Of a DNA stretch of 49,684 nt, positions 23,680 to 31,715 are shown piece by piece. Both the position numbers and the translations under genes were made by a program. The stretch's first letter is position 1. Each line of letters begins with the position of its first letter. The DNA is from Bradyrhizobium pachyrhizi (GTDB taxonomy: Bacteria; Pseudomonadota; Alphaproteobacteria; Rhizobiales; Xanthobacteraceae): NCBI RefSeq assembly GCF_001189245.1, contig NZ_LFIQ01000058.1:39780-89463 (forward strand), given 5' to 3'. Below the pieces are notes generated by a model, which was not told the origin of the DNA, made no database searches, and worked only from the letters and a program-made list of their open reading frames with translations.

Positions 23680-24456
23680 ATGGCGCGCAGACTGATCGAT
23701 ATCTCCGTTCCCTTGCAAAACGACGTTCCAGCCGATCCGCCCGGCAACCATCCGACGATCCAGTATATAGATCACCAGCAGGGGCTGCCGCGCATGCTGC
23801 AGTTCTTCGATGGACTGAAGGCGGAGGACTTGCCCGACGGACAGGGCTGGGCCGTCGAGCAGGTCTCGCTCTCCACCCACAATGGCACGCATCTCGATGC
23901 GCCCTGGCATTTCCATCCGACCATGAACCGCGGCGAGCGGTCCTGGACCATTGACGAGGTGCCGCTGGAATGGTGCTTCCAGCCGGGCGTGAAGCTGGAC
24001 TTCCGCCATCTGCCTGACGGTTATGTCGCGACCGCCAAGGATGTCGAAGCCGAGCTGAAGCGCATCGGCCACACGCTGTCACCGCTCGAGATCGTCGTCG
24101 TCAACACCAGCGCGGGCGCGAAATATGGCCAGCCCGACTACGTCAATTCGGGCTGCGGCATGGGCTACGAGGCGACGATGTATCTGCTCGAGCGCGGCGT
24201 GCGGCTGACCGGCATCGACGGCTGGAGCTGGGACGCGCCATTCGTCTTCACCGCGAAGAGATACGCCGAGACCAGGGACGCCAGCCTGATCTGGGAAGGC
24301 CACAAGGCCGGGCGGCACATCGGTTACTGTCACATCGAGAAGCTGCACAATCTGGAGCTCTTGCCGTCGACCGGGTTCATGGTGTCGTGCTTCCCAGTGA
24401 AGATCGAGCGCGCGTCGGCGGGGTGGACGAGGGCGGTGGCGATCCTCGACGGCTAG
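23680..24456 (+). CDS. Cyclase/kynurenine formamidase-like metal hydrolase
   Basis: A 258-residue protein of the putative cyclase family (KynB-like fold). The metal motif HNGTHLDAPWHFHP (about 67-80) matches the HxGTHxDxPxHF signature that binds zinc or manganese. Further His/Asp residues occur around SGCGMGYEATMYLLERGVRL and IDGWSWDAPF. Family members hydrolyse N-formylkynurenine, isatin or other amides and lactones. The longer length and WSWD.PF region fit the broader cyclase group better than bacterial KynB of about 210 residues. It is cytosolic and apparently monocistronic. The substrate is unknown. Confidence 0.87.
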   Translation: MARRLIDISVPLQNDVPADPPGNHPTIQYIDHQQGLPRMLQFFDGLKAEDLPDGQGWAVEQVSLSTHNGTHLDAPWHFHPTMNRGERSWTIDEVPLEWCFQPGVKLDFRHLPDGYVATAKDVEAELKRIGHTLSPLEIVVVNTSAGAKYGQPDYVNSGCGMGYEATMYLLERGVRLTGIDGWSWDAPFVFTAKRYAETRDASLIWEGHKAGRHIGYCHIEKLHNLELLPSTGFMVSCFPVKIERASAGWTRAVAILDG

Positions 24457-24777
24457 CCGCGCCTGGGTTCTGTCCGGCCAGCTTCGGGAACCGGTGGACA
24501 GGCTGTGCATTACTGCCGGTTGTTGCGGCACAGCTACAGCTTGAGGCAGCCAAATCTGTTCTTATGCACGTAGTAGATGCATTGGGTGATCGGGCCGTCG
24601 GCTCGTCCTCGCGTCCCGATTTCGGAAGCGTTCTCTCCCGTGACTAGAGCCCCGGCGTCTCCCGGGGCTCTTTCTTGAGTGCCGCAGCTGAGGCTGGCCG
24701 CAAAAGAAAATCAGGTGCGCCGCGATCGACGCACCTGATCATTATCTTCAATATCGCTTGTGTCGGCCGGGCGGTTG
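24457..24777. other. Intergenic gap with a tiny ORF and a terminator
   Basis: A 27-codon ORF (24564-24647, MHVVDALGDRAVGSSSRPDF...) ends exactly at the base of the terminator stem at 24647-24670. It lacks a good Shine-Dalgarno. It may be a real tiny gene, or part of a small RNA ending at the terminator. Nothing else is evident. Confidence 0.35.
24647..24676 (+). terminator. Intrinsic terminator
   Basis: A perfect 9-bp stem GAGCCCCGG / CCGGGGCTC (24647-24655, 24662-24670) is followed by TTTCTT on the plus strand. It could end the cyclase transcript or a short RNA starting in the 190-nt gap. Confidence 0.75.
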
Positions 24778-25044
24778 TTACCACCGGCAAACGCGAACGC
24801 CACGCGGGGTCCACCAGCAACGGGGACCGGCATAACCACCGTAGTAGCCATAGCCGCGGCCATAGCCCCATCCGCGACCGCGGCCCCAGCCGCCACGATA
24901 GCCCCAGCCACCGCCACGTCCGCGCCAGGCTTGCGCAGGCGCTGTCGTGACGCCGACCAGGATGGCGGAGGTGCTTGCGACATAGACGAACAACAAAGCG
25001 ACTGCTGCTAGGCAACGAGTCAGGATATTGTAGCGTTTAGTCAT
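24778..25044 (-). CDS. Gly/Arg/Tyr-rich secreted protein
   Basis: An 88-residue protein from ATG 25044 (MTKRYNILTRCLAAVALLFV, a signal peptide with probable cut near AQA). The mature part is a low-complexity run of Gly, Arg, Tyr and Trp (GRGWGYGRGYGYYGGYAGPR) ending CWWTPRGVRVCRW with two cysteines. Such Gly-rich secreted proteins are common in Bradyrhizobium. They may bind surface polymers or metals, but nothing is established. Confidence 0.7.
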   Translation of the reverse strand: MTKRYNILTRCLAAVALLFVYVASTSAILVGVTTAPAQAWRGRGGGWGYRGGWGRGRGWGYGRGYGYYGGYAGPRCWWTPRGVRVCRW

Positions 25045-25411
25045 TCTGAAGATCTCCAGTCCACTTCCAAACATCTGAACTGATGCTGGCTGTCTCGCTT
25101 AGACGCGCAAGACCGGCATTCGGTTCGAGCATGCTAAGACGATATTTTCACTAAGGTTCTTGCGAGCTTTAACGACTCTATTGAGACCAACAGGTAAGGT
25201 CAAGTTACAGTCCCGCCTGCAAAGGATGCTGTCGTTGCTGCGCTCATCTTGTCGTTCATCCGCCGTTCATTCTGTTCATCTTGCGTTGCGCCGATTTGAT
25301 TTGTGCATCGCAGAAGCAGAGATTTGAGAACCTCGGAAATTGCCGGCGAGAACTTGAAGTCGACACGATCCTGTTCTCTCAGCGTTGCAGTATCCTTCCC
25401 AAAGAGTGCCC
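25045..25411. other. Divergent promoter region, no gene seen
   Basis: About 367 nt between the Gly-rich protein gene and the carbamoyltransferase gene. It is lower in GC than the neighbours, with a TTCATC/GTTCATTC-type repeat cluster near 25255-25285, possibly a regulator-binding region. No ORF is supported. Confidence 0.4.
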
Positions 25412-27229
25412 ATGCCGAAACAACACACTTACGTCCTTGGTCTCAACGTCTACGACCATGACGTCAGCGCCTGCCTGCTGCGTGACGGCGCGATCGCCTA
25501 CGCGATCTCCAAGGAGCGCATCACCCGCGAGAAGCACGCCTCCGGCTTCTACAAGGAAGTCGTCGACTACTGCCTGTCAGCCGAGGGCATCACCCTCGAC
25601 GATGTCGATCTCGTGGTGCGCAACAGCTACATCCTGCCGGTGCCCGAGATGGAGGAGCGGATGCTCCACCAGGATATGCCGGGCTTCCTGCCGATCGCCG
25701 AACGCAACGAGGCAATCAAGCACCCGCTGTTTCGTTCCAAATCCGACAAGGTGGTGTCGATCTCGCACCACCTCGCGCATGCCTACAGCGCGTTCGCGGT
25801 GTCGCCATTCAAGGACGGCGTCGTGATGATCGTCGATGGCGTCGGCAACTATCAGGTCGACGCGATGGAGTCCTATCCGCAGGACGGGGCATCGCCGCTG
25901 GCCCGCGAGTCCGAGAGTTACTACAGGTTCGACGACACCAGGCTCGAATGCCTGAAGAAGGTCTTCATGGAGCCGGCGCGCGGGCTCTTGTCGGACGAGT
26001 TCTACAACATGCCGGGGCTGGGGGCGCTGTACAGCCGGGTCTCGACCTATGTATTCGGCGACTGGAACAAGTGCGGCGAGCTGATGGGGCTGGCGCCCTA
26101 TGGCCGCCATGAGCAGGTCGGCCATCTGCTCGAGATGAAGGACGGCAAGCTGCACGTGCCGTTCTGGGGCGCCGAGAACCAGCAGCCCTTCGTGCTCGAC
26201 AGCGGCAGCTGGGACAAAAGCCCGACGATGCGGCACTGGGAGGACATCGCCTGGCGGGTGCAGGACGACACCGAGAACGTGCTGCTGGCGCGGGCGCGCT
26301 GGCTGCGCGAGACCACGGGTGCGAAAAATCTCTGCATCGCCGGCGGCGTCGCGCTGAACTGCGTGGCCAACGGGCGCATCGCGCGCGAGTCGGGTTTCGA
26401 AAACATCTGGATCCAGCCCGCCGCCGGCGACGACGGGATCGCCATCGGTTGCGCCTATTACGGCTGGCTCGAGGTGCTCAAGCAGCGCCGCTCGTTCGTG
26501 ATGGACCACGCCTATGTCGGGCGGCGCTACAGCGAGGCCGAGGTGGCCGCTGCGCTGCAAAGCTTCCTGGTGCGCATCCAGATCGACGCCAAGCGCAGCG
26601 ACAATATCTGCCGCGACACCGCAAAGCTGCTCGCCGACCAGCGCGTGATCGGCTGGTTTCAGGACCGTTCCGAGTTCGGTCCGCGCGCGCTCGGCAACCG
26701 CAGCCTGATCGCCGATCCGCGCAAGGCCGAGATGAAGGACATCCTCAACAGCCGGGTCAAGCACCGCCAGGCCTTCCGGCCGTTCGCGCCGATCGTGCTG
26801 GCCGAGCGCATGAAGGAGATCTTCGAAGGCGAGGAGGACTCGCCCTACATGCTGATCGCAAAGCCGGTGCGGCCGGAATGGCGCGACAGGATCCCGGCGA
26901 TCGTGCATGTCGACGGTTCGGCGCGGGTGCAGAGCGTGCGGGAACAGACCAACCCGATGCTCTATCGCCTGCTGAAGGAGTTCGAGGCGCTGACCGGCGT
27001 GCCGGTCCTGATCAACACCTCGTTCAACGTCAAGGGCGAGCCGATCATCGAGACGCCGCAGGACGCGGTGAGCTGCTTCCTCACCACCGGGATCGACAAC
27101 CTCGTGATGCATGACACGCTGGTGTCGAAGACCGCCATGCACAAGGTGGTCACGCCCGTGATGACGACGTTCGGCGACGTCGCCACCATCGTCTCCTCGA
27201 CCACGCAGGACACCAGTCGCGGCGGCTAG
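25412..27229 (+). CDS. NodU/CmcH-type carbamoyltransferase
   Basis: A 605-residue O-carbamoyltransferase that moves a carbamoyl group from carbamoyl phosphate, via carbamoyl-AMP, to a hydroxyl of its substrate. The N-terminal TsaD-like ASKHA domain shows VLGLNVYDHDVSACLLRDGA, AYAISKERITREKHASGF, the metal-binding HHLAHAYSAF, LCIAGGVALNCVANGRI and AAGDDGIAIGCAYYGW. The C-terminal domain shows FQDRSEFGPRALGNRSLIAD, RQAFRPFAPIVL and VLINTSFNVKGEPIIETPQD. NodU carbamoylates Nod factor; others act on antibiotics or glycans. No nod genes are present. The convergent neighbour is an OpgC-type glucan acyltransferase, so a surface or periplasmic glycan is a reasonable guess. Confidence 0.9.
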   Translation: MPKQHTYVLGLNVYDHDVSACLLRDGAIAYAISKERITREKHASGFYKEVVDYCLSAEGITLDDVDLVVRNSYILPVPEMEERMLHQDMPGFLPIAERNEAIKHPLFRSKSDKVVSISHHLAHAYSAFAVSPFKDGVVMIVDGVGNYQVDAMESYPQDGASPLARESESYYRFDDTRLECLKKVFMEPARGLLSDEFYNMPGLGALYSRVSTYVFGDWNKCGELMGLAPYGRHEQVGHLLEMKDGKLHVPFWGAENQQPFVLDSGSWDKSPTMRHWEDIAWRVQDDTENVLLARARWLRETTGAKNLCIAGGVALNCVANGRIARESGFENIWIQPAAGDDGIAIGCAYYGWLEVLKQRRSFVMDHAYVGRRYSEAEVAAALQSFLVRIQIDAKRSDNICRDTAKLLADQRVIGWFQDRSEFGPRALGNRSLIADPRKAEMKDILNSRVKHRQAFRPFAPIVLAERMKEIFEGEEDSPYMLIAKPVRPEWRDRIPAIVHVDGSARVQSVREQTNPMLYRLLKEFEALTGVPVLINTSFNVKGEPIIETPQDAVSCFLTTGIDNLVMHDTLVSKTAMHKVVTPVMTTFGDVATIVSSTTQDTSRGG

Positions 27230-27232
27230 AGC

Positions 27233-27306
27233 ATGGCCCGAAAAAGTGCGAAGCGGTTCTTCCCGCGACAGACGCGAAGCGTTCGCGCGGCCTTGCTCAA
27301 AAAATA
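27233..27306. repeat. Dispersed intergenic repeat between convergent genes
   Basis: GCATGGCCCGAAAAAGTGCG then AAGCGGTTCTTCCCGCGA. This is a Bradyrhizobium-style short repeat, related to 812-870. It contains the smaller inverted pair GACGCGAAGC/GTTCGCGC. It may serve as a bidirectional transcription barrier between the convergent genes. Confidence 0.45.
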
Positions 27307-27312
27307 AAGGAC

Positions 27313-28476
27313 TTACGCCGCCTTCGCCGGCGCCGTGGGTTTTGCCGCCGGCGGCTTGACCGGCTTGTCCTGCCGCTTCGACCACGAGATGTAATAGGCC
27401 ACGATCGTCATGATCGCGATGCCGGAGATGCTGACGAAGATCTGCGCGAACAGCGAGCCCGAGCTCATCGAGAGCTCGAAATGTCCGACAAAGGACAGGA
27501 ACACGCCGACGCAGAACACCGCCAGCGACTGCTGGCCGCAGACGATCAAGGGATCGAACACCTTCCACTCCAGCGCCGCCCAGTCCTTCGGGATGAAGCG
27601 GATCACCAGCACCGTGATCACCACGAAGTGCAGGAAGCGATACGGCGCGAGGTTGGTCTTGTCGTTCGGGTTGAAGGCCGAATAGAGCCAGTCCGGGAAC
27701 ATGGCGCCGAAGTCCGGGAAGCGCCCGGCCATCGTCATGATCAGCGCGAAGATCATATAGGCGATGCAGAACCACAACGTGTAGCGCGAGTTGATGATGC
27801 GCATGTTGTTGCGGGCGCCGCCCATCGCGCACCACGAGCCGAACACGAACAGCACCTGCCAGGCGAACGGATTGAAGTACCAGCTGCCGGCCGGGTAGGC
27901 CGGCAGGTTCCAGCCCTGGTGGCGCGACACCAGCCACAGCACGAGCGAGGCCGCCATGGTCCAGTTCGGCCGCCGCAGCATGAACCACAGCACCGGCGGG
28001 AACAGGCCCATCAGCACGATATAGAGCGGCAGCACGTCGAGATTGACCGGCTTGAATTTCAGGAACAGGCCCTGGCGCAGCGTCTCGGTGGCGTTGTCGA
28101 CGAGGCCGGCGACGTTGAACTCGTTGATGATCTCGGAATCGCCGAAGCGCAGCGCCAGATAGCTGATCGAGGCGATGTAGATCACGAACAGGATGATGTG
28201 GGCGACGTAGAGCTGCCAGACCCGCTTGGTCAGCCGGGTGGCGCCGACGATGAAGCCGCGTTCCAGCATCATGCGGGCATAGACGAACGAGGCGGTGTAG
28301 CCGGAGATGAAGACGAACAGGTCAGCGGCGTCGCTGAAGCCGTAATTCCGCGTCGTGATCCAGTTCACGACGTTGTCGGGGATGTGATCGAGGTAGATCG
28401 CCCAGTTCGCGACCCCGCGGAACAGGTCGAGCCGGAGGTCACGTCCTTTTTCGGGCAGGGTAGCGTGGATTTCCAT
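27313..28476 (-). CDS. opgC: OpgC-domain membrane acyltransferase
   Basis: A 387-residue protein with about ten transmembrane helices, matching the OpgC family. In other bacteria OpgC adds succinyl groups to osmoregulated periplasmic glucans. The N-terminus KGRDLRLDLFRGVANWAIYL with the LDHIPD motif, DAADLFVFISGYTASFVYAR and the helix pairs that follow are characteristic. Conserved acidic residues in the first loop (LDLFRG, LDHIPD) are probably catalytic. The C-terminus is a Lys/Pro/Ala-rich cytosolic tail. It converges with the carbamoyltransferase (84-nt gap). The substrate (glucan or other) and acyl group are not provable from sequence. Confidence 0.88.
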   Translation of the reverse strand: MEIHATLPEKGRDLRLDLFRGVANWAIYLDHIPDNVVNWITTRNYGFSDAADLFVFISGYTASFVYARMMLERGFIVGATRLTKRVWQLYVAHIILFVIYIASISYLALRFGDSEIINEFNVAGLVDNATETLRQGLFLKFKPVNLDVLPLYIVLMGLFPPVLWFMLRRPNWTMAASLVLWLVSRHQGWNLPAYPAGSWYFNPFAWQVLFVFGSWCAMGGARNNMRIINSRYTLWFCIAYMIFALIMTMAGRFPDFGAMFPDWLYSAFNPNDKTNLAPYRFLHFVVITVLVIRFIPKDWAALEWKVFDPLIVCGQQSLAVFCVGVFLSFVGHFELSMSSGSLFAQIFVSISGIAIMTIVAYYISWSKRQDKPVKPPAAKPTAPAKAA

Positions 28477-28720
28477 GGCGCGCCGTTTCCTCGAGGTGAT
28501 GCTTGTCGAGAAGATCGCGCCGCGGGCCCGGGGGGACTCCTAAGGGAAGCCTCCCGAGGCCAGATTGTCACAGCGCGGTAGAATGACTATACCGGTCCGG
28601 CGAAGGCTGCCTCCGAGATCGAGGAATCACCGATCAGATCGTTGATAGGTGTCTCTATACTATCCCGGCGGTCTCCTTCAAATCGCTTCCATGTCGCACA
28701 TCCCACGGGGCCGACCATCC

Positions 28721-29026
28721 ATGACCGCACGCATTTTTAAGCCCGCCAAAAACGCGATGCAATCGGGACGTGCCAAGACCAAAGAGTGGCAACTGGACTA
28801 CGAGCCGGAGCAGCCGCGCTCCGTGGAGCCCTTGATGGGCTGGACCTCGTCCACCGACATGAAGCAGCAGCTGACGCTGCAGTTCGAGACCAAGGAAGAG
28901 GCGGTCGCCTATTGCGAGCGCAAGGGCATCGCCTACCAGGTGATCGAGCCGAAGGATTCGGCGCATCGCCAGATCGCCTATGCCGACAATTTCGCGTTCC
29001 GCCGCTGGGAGCCTTGGACCCACTAG
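28721..29026 (+). CDS. Complex I accessory subunit (NDUFS4-like, ETC_C1 domain)
   Basis: A 101-residue protein, the alphaproteobacterial counterpart of mitochondrial NDUFS4 (18-kDa AQDQ subunit). It stabilises the NADH-dehydrogenase arm of complex I in mitochondria. Typical sequence: MTARIFKPAKNAMQSGRAKT, then W.LDYEPE.PR.VEPLMGWTSS, DMKQQLTLQFETKEEAVAYC, and the C-terminal YADNFAFRRWEPWTH. It lies alone, distant from any nuo operon in the window. An in-frame ATG at 28691 could add ten residues. Confidence 0.93.
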   Translation: MTARIFKPAKNAMQSGRAKTKEWQLDYEPEQPRSVEPLMGWTSSTDMKQQLTLQFETKEEAVAYCERKGIAYQVIEPKDSAHRQIAYADNFAFRRWEPWTH

Positions 29027-29058
29027 GTTAGACGCACTGGTCTGGACTAGCGCCCGGA

Positions 29059-29559
29059 TCAGCTCGCCGCAGGCGCAGCGAGGGCGCCCGGGATCGGCAG
29101 CGGCGCGTCCTTGGAGACGCCGAGCACCGGAAAGCTTCTGATCTTACGCACATTGGGCAGGCCGGCGAATTGCAGCAGCTGCTGGCGCATGTCGTCGACG
29201 CTGGGTGCGACGCATCTCAGCATGAAGTCGGCATCGCCAGAGATCCGCCAGCATTGCAGGAAGCGCGGCACGGCCGCCACATCAGCCTCGAACGCCTCGA
29301 TCGCGCTCAGGGTCTGGCTGTCGAGCTGGATCAGCACGAAGGTCGTCACCTCGTAGCCGAGCAGCCGTTCGTCCAGCGTGGCGCGGATCGCCTGGATCAC
29401 GCCGCGGCTGCGCAGGGCGCGAACCCGGCGCAGGCAGGGCGGGGCGGTGATGCCGACCCGTTCGGCAAGCTCGTTGATCCTGATCCGGCCGTCCTGTTGC
29501 AACTCGGACAGGATCCGCAGATCGATGTCATCGAGCTGTGGGCGCTCGGTCACGGTCAC
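29059..29559 (-). CDS. Lrp/AsnC-family transcriptional regulator
   Basis: A 166-residue regulator. The N-terminal winged helix (LDDIDLRILSELQQDGRIRI, NELAERVGITAPPCLRRVRA) is followed by a RAM domain (TTFVLIQLDSQTLSAIEAFE, VPRFLQCWRISGDADFML) that binds an amino acid effector, with LRCV..SVDDMRQQLLQ at the end. It overlaps the TetR gene by 4 nt (ATGA at 29556-29559), so the two regulators are co-transcribed. Placement beside a leucine catabolic operon makes a branched-chain amino acid effector plausible, but the effector is not readable from sequence. Confidence 0.93.
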   Translation of the reverse strand: MTVTERPQLDDIDLRILSELQQDGRIRINELAERVGITAPPCLRRVRALRSRGVIQAIRATLDERLLGYEVTTFVLIQLDSQTLSAIEAFEADVAAVPRFLQCWRISGDADFMLRCVAPSVDDMRQQLLQFAGLPNVRKIRSFPVLGVSKDAPLPIPGALAAPAAS

Positions 29560-30209
29560 GAGCCCGCCACGGCGGCGCGCCGGCTGTCGCTGCCGTAGCT
29601 CGCCTGGCCGATCGCGGCCTGCGGCGCGACACCCGACAGCACCAGCTTCTCATGTGCCGCGATGATGGCGTCGCGGGTCAGCCGGCCGCCGGGGCGGTAC
29701 CAGGTGCACAGCCCGGTGAGCAGCGCCAGGATCGCGAAGGTCGCGACCTGGATGTCGACCACCTCGAACACGCCGTCCGACACTCCATCGGTGAGGATCT
29801 GCGCCAGCCGCTGCTCGTAGGCGCCGCGCAGCGCCACCACCGCGTCGTAGTTCTTCGCATCGAGGCTGCGCAGCTCGGAATTGGCGATGAAGACCTCGCG
29901 CTTGCGGGTCATGTGATAGGTGACGTGGAAGGCCACGAAGGCGCGCAGCTTCTCGACCGGATCGGCCTTGCCCTCCAGCGCAAGGTCAAGCTCGCGCAGC
30001 AAATCGTTGATATGGTCCTGGACCAGATCGAACAGCAGGTCCTGCTTGGTTGAGATATGGTTGTAGAGTGAGCCCGCCTGGATGCCGACCTCGGCGGCAA
30101 GCTGGCGCAGGCTCATGGCCTCGTAGCCGTGTTCGAAGATCAGGCGCACGCCGGCCTTGCGGATCGCCTCCAGCGTGGTGGGACCGTGTGAGCCGATCGT
30201 GCGTGCCAT
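29556..30209 (-). CDS. TetR-family regulator, probably of leucine catabolism
   Basis: A 217-residue protein. The N-terminal HTH (TLEAIRKAGVRLIFEHGYEA, MSLRQLAAEVGIQAGSLYNH) is typical of TetR proteins and the DLLFDLVQDHINDLL helix follows. The C-terminal all-helical ligand domain ends SRRAAVAGS. ATG 30209 is chosen because the frame further upstream becomes antisense to the acyl-CoA dehydrogenase. It is divergent from isovaleryl-CoA dehydrogenase, and near-palindromic AACG..CGTT-like sequences occur twice in the intervening 190 nt, so it likely represses that operon in response to an acyl-CoA. Ligand and target are inferred. Confidence 0.9.
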   Translation of the reverse strand: MARTIGSHGPTTLEAIRKAGVRLIFEHGYEAMSLRQLAAEVGIQAGSLYNHISTKQDLLFDLVQDHINDLLRELDLALEGKADPVEKLRAFVAFHVTYHMTRKREVFIANSELRSLDAKNYDAVVALRGAYEQRLAQILTDGVSDGVFEVVDIQVATFAILALLTGLCTWYRPGGRLTRDAIIAAHEKLVLSGVAPQAAIGQASYGSDSRRAAVAGS

Positions 30210-30258
30210 CGGGGCCTCGGAGGGTGTTGGCTTGCCAGGGAGAACCAGGAAACAAGCG

Positions 30259-30271
30259 AACGACCGTATGT
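30259..30271. promoter_or_regulatory. Candidate TetR operator, site 1
   Basis: AACGACCGTATGT lies 50 nt upstream of the TetR start. It matches the reverse complement of site 2 (AACGATCATACGTT) at most positions. It is an imperfect AACG-N6-(C/T)GT half-palindrome. Confidence 0.4.
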
Positions 30272-30356
30272 ATATCGCATGAAATCCCAGTGAATTCAAT
30301 GAACTGCGGATTTCGCGCCCAAACCTTAGCACGATTGCTTGCGAAGCCAAGAAAAA

Positions 30357-30370
30357 AACGTATGATCGTT
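30357..30370. promoter_or_regulatory. Candidate TetR operator, site 2
   Basis: AACGTATGATCGTT is a palindrome with AACG/CGTT ends, 32 nt before the acyl-CoA dehydrogenase ATG. With site 1 it brackets the divergent promoter region, the arrangement expected for autoregulation plus repression of the operon. Confidence 0.45.
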
Positions 30371-30401
30371 TAATTGCAAGATGAATCTCACGGGAGGGAT
30401 C

Positions 30402-31574
30402 ATGGCCTCGAACCAGGCGGCAATCTTCAATTTCGACCTTGGCGAGACCGCGGATGCGATCCGCGAGACGGTGCATGATTTCTCGACCAACGAGATCGCG
30501 CCGCGCGCCGCCGAGATCGACCGCAGCAACCAGTTTCCGCGCGACCTCTGGCCCAGGATCGGCGCGCTCGGCCTGCACGGCATCACCGTCGAGGAGGAGT
30601 ATGGCGGCTCGGGCCTCGGCTATCTCGAGCACTGCATCGCGGTCGAGGAGATCTCGCGGGCGTCGGCCTCGGTCGGCCTGTCCTACGGCGCGCATTCCAA
30701 CCTTTGCGTCAACCAGATCCGCCGCAACGGCAACGAGGCGCAGAAGCGCAAATACCTGCCGAAGCTGATCTCCGGCGAGCATGTCGGCTCGCTTGCGATG
30801 TCGGAGCCGCAGGCTGGCTCGGACGTGGTCTCGATGAAGACCCGCGCCGACAAGAAGGGCGACCGCTTCGTGCTGAACGGCAACAAGATGTGGATCACCA
30901 ACGGCCCGGTCGCCGATACGCTGGTGGTCTACGCGAAGACCGATCCGAATGCCGGCCCGCGTGGCATCACCGCCTTCATCATCGAAAAGGGCATGAAGGG
31001 ATTTTCCACCGCGCAGAAGCTCGACAAGCTCGGCATGCGCGGCTCCGACACCTGCGAGCTGGTGTTCGAGGATTGCGAGGTGCCGGAGGAGAACGTGCTC
31101 TCCGAGGTCGGCCGCGGCGTCAACGTGCTGATGAGTGGTCTCGACTATGAGCGCGCGGTGCTGGCGGCGGGGCCGATCGGCATCATGCAGGCCTGCATGG
31201 ACGTGGTGCTGCCCTACGTGCACGAGCGTAAGCAGTTCGGCGAGCCGATCGGCTCGTTCCAGCTGGTGCAGGGCAAGGTCGCCGACATGTACACCACGAT
31301 GAACGCCTCGCGCGCCTATGTTTATGCCGTGGCGAAGGCCTGCGACCGCGGCGAGACCACGCGCGAGGACGCCGCCGGCGCCATCCTCTATGCCGCGGAG
31401 AAGGCCACCCAGTGCGCGCTGGATGCGATCCAGCTCTTGGGCGGCAACGGCTACATCAACGATTATCCGACCGGCCGCTTGCTGCGCGACGCAAAGCTCT
31501 ACGAGATCGGCGCCGGCACCAGCGAGATCCGCCGCATGCTGATCGGCCGCGAGCTGTTCGCCAAGACAGCCTGA
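30402..31574 (+). CDS. ivd: Isovaleryl-CoA dehydrogenase
   Basis: A 390-residue FAD-dependent acyl-CoA dehydrogenase. It oxidises isovaleryl-CoA to 3-methylcrotonyl-CoA in leucine degradation, passing electrons to ETF. ATG 30402 follows ACGGGAGG. Features: [16 protein letters not shown] (about 134-149), [18 protein letters not shown], and [20 protein letters not shown]. Catalytic Glu250 is in [14 protein letters not shown], the position used by isovaleryl-CoA dehydrogenases rather than the C-terminal Glu of most other members. [20 protein letters not shown] and [14 protein letters not shown] follow near the C-terminus. The next genes are both methylcrotonyl-CoA carboxylase subunits, which confirms the assignment. 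Confidence 0.95.
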   Translation: MASNQAAIFNFDLGETADAIRETVHDFSTNEIAPRAAEIDRSNQFPRDLWPRIGALGLHGITVEEEYGGSGLGYLEHCIAVEEISRASASVGLSYGAHSNLCVNQIRRNGNEAQKRKYLPKLISGEHVGSLAMSEPQAGSDVVSMKTRADKKGDRFVLNGNKMWITNGPVADTLVVYAKTDPNAGPRGITAFIIEKGMKGFSTAQKLDKLGMRGSDTCELVFEDCEVPEENVLSEVGRGVNVLMSGLDYERAVLAAGPIGIMQACMDVVLPYVHERKQFGEPIGSFQLVQGKVADMYTTMNASRAYVYAVAKACDRGETTREDAAGAILYAAEKATQCALDAIQLLGGNGYINDYPTGRLLRDAKLYEIGAGTSEIRRMLIGRELFAKTA

Positions 31575-31578
31575 TATC

Positions 31579-31628
31579 TTCTCCCTCGCCCCGCGTTTGC
31601 GGGGAGAGGGGCGGGGTGCGGGGCTGTC
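31579..31628. repeat. Palindromic intergenic element inside the leucine operon
   Basis: TTCTCCCTCGCCCCGCGTTT then GCGGGGAGAGGGGCGGGGTG. The core CCCCGC/GCGGGG hairpin with CTCCCT/AGAGGG flanks resembles a repeat type frequent between genes in Bradyrhizobium. It may reduce read-through between ivd and the carboxylase genes. Confidence 0.55.
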
Positions 31629-31715
31629 ACCGCATCAATGGTGGCAGTTGTGTTCATCCCGGCACGATGATTGACCTTGAACCCCACCGATACTCCAACG
31701 AAACGTGCAACACCG

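Noticed and set aside
23104..24072. Long minus-strand ORF across repeat copy 2 and the cyclase
   Set aside because: Mostly antisense to the cyclase gene and it passes through a repeat. Only the short frame at 23072-23254 looked worth keeping.
24675..24950. Plus-strand 91-codon ORF over the Gly-rich protein gene
   Set aside because: Antisense to a gene with a clear signal peptide, and low in complexity.
25577..27988. 803-codon minus-strand ORF
   Set aside because: It is antisense to the carbamoyltransferase and part of OpgC, both of which have full family motifs. Long antisense frames arise from high third-position GC.
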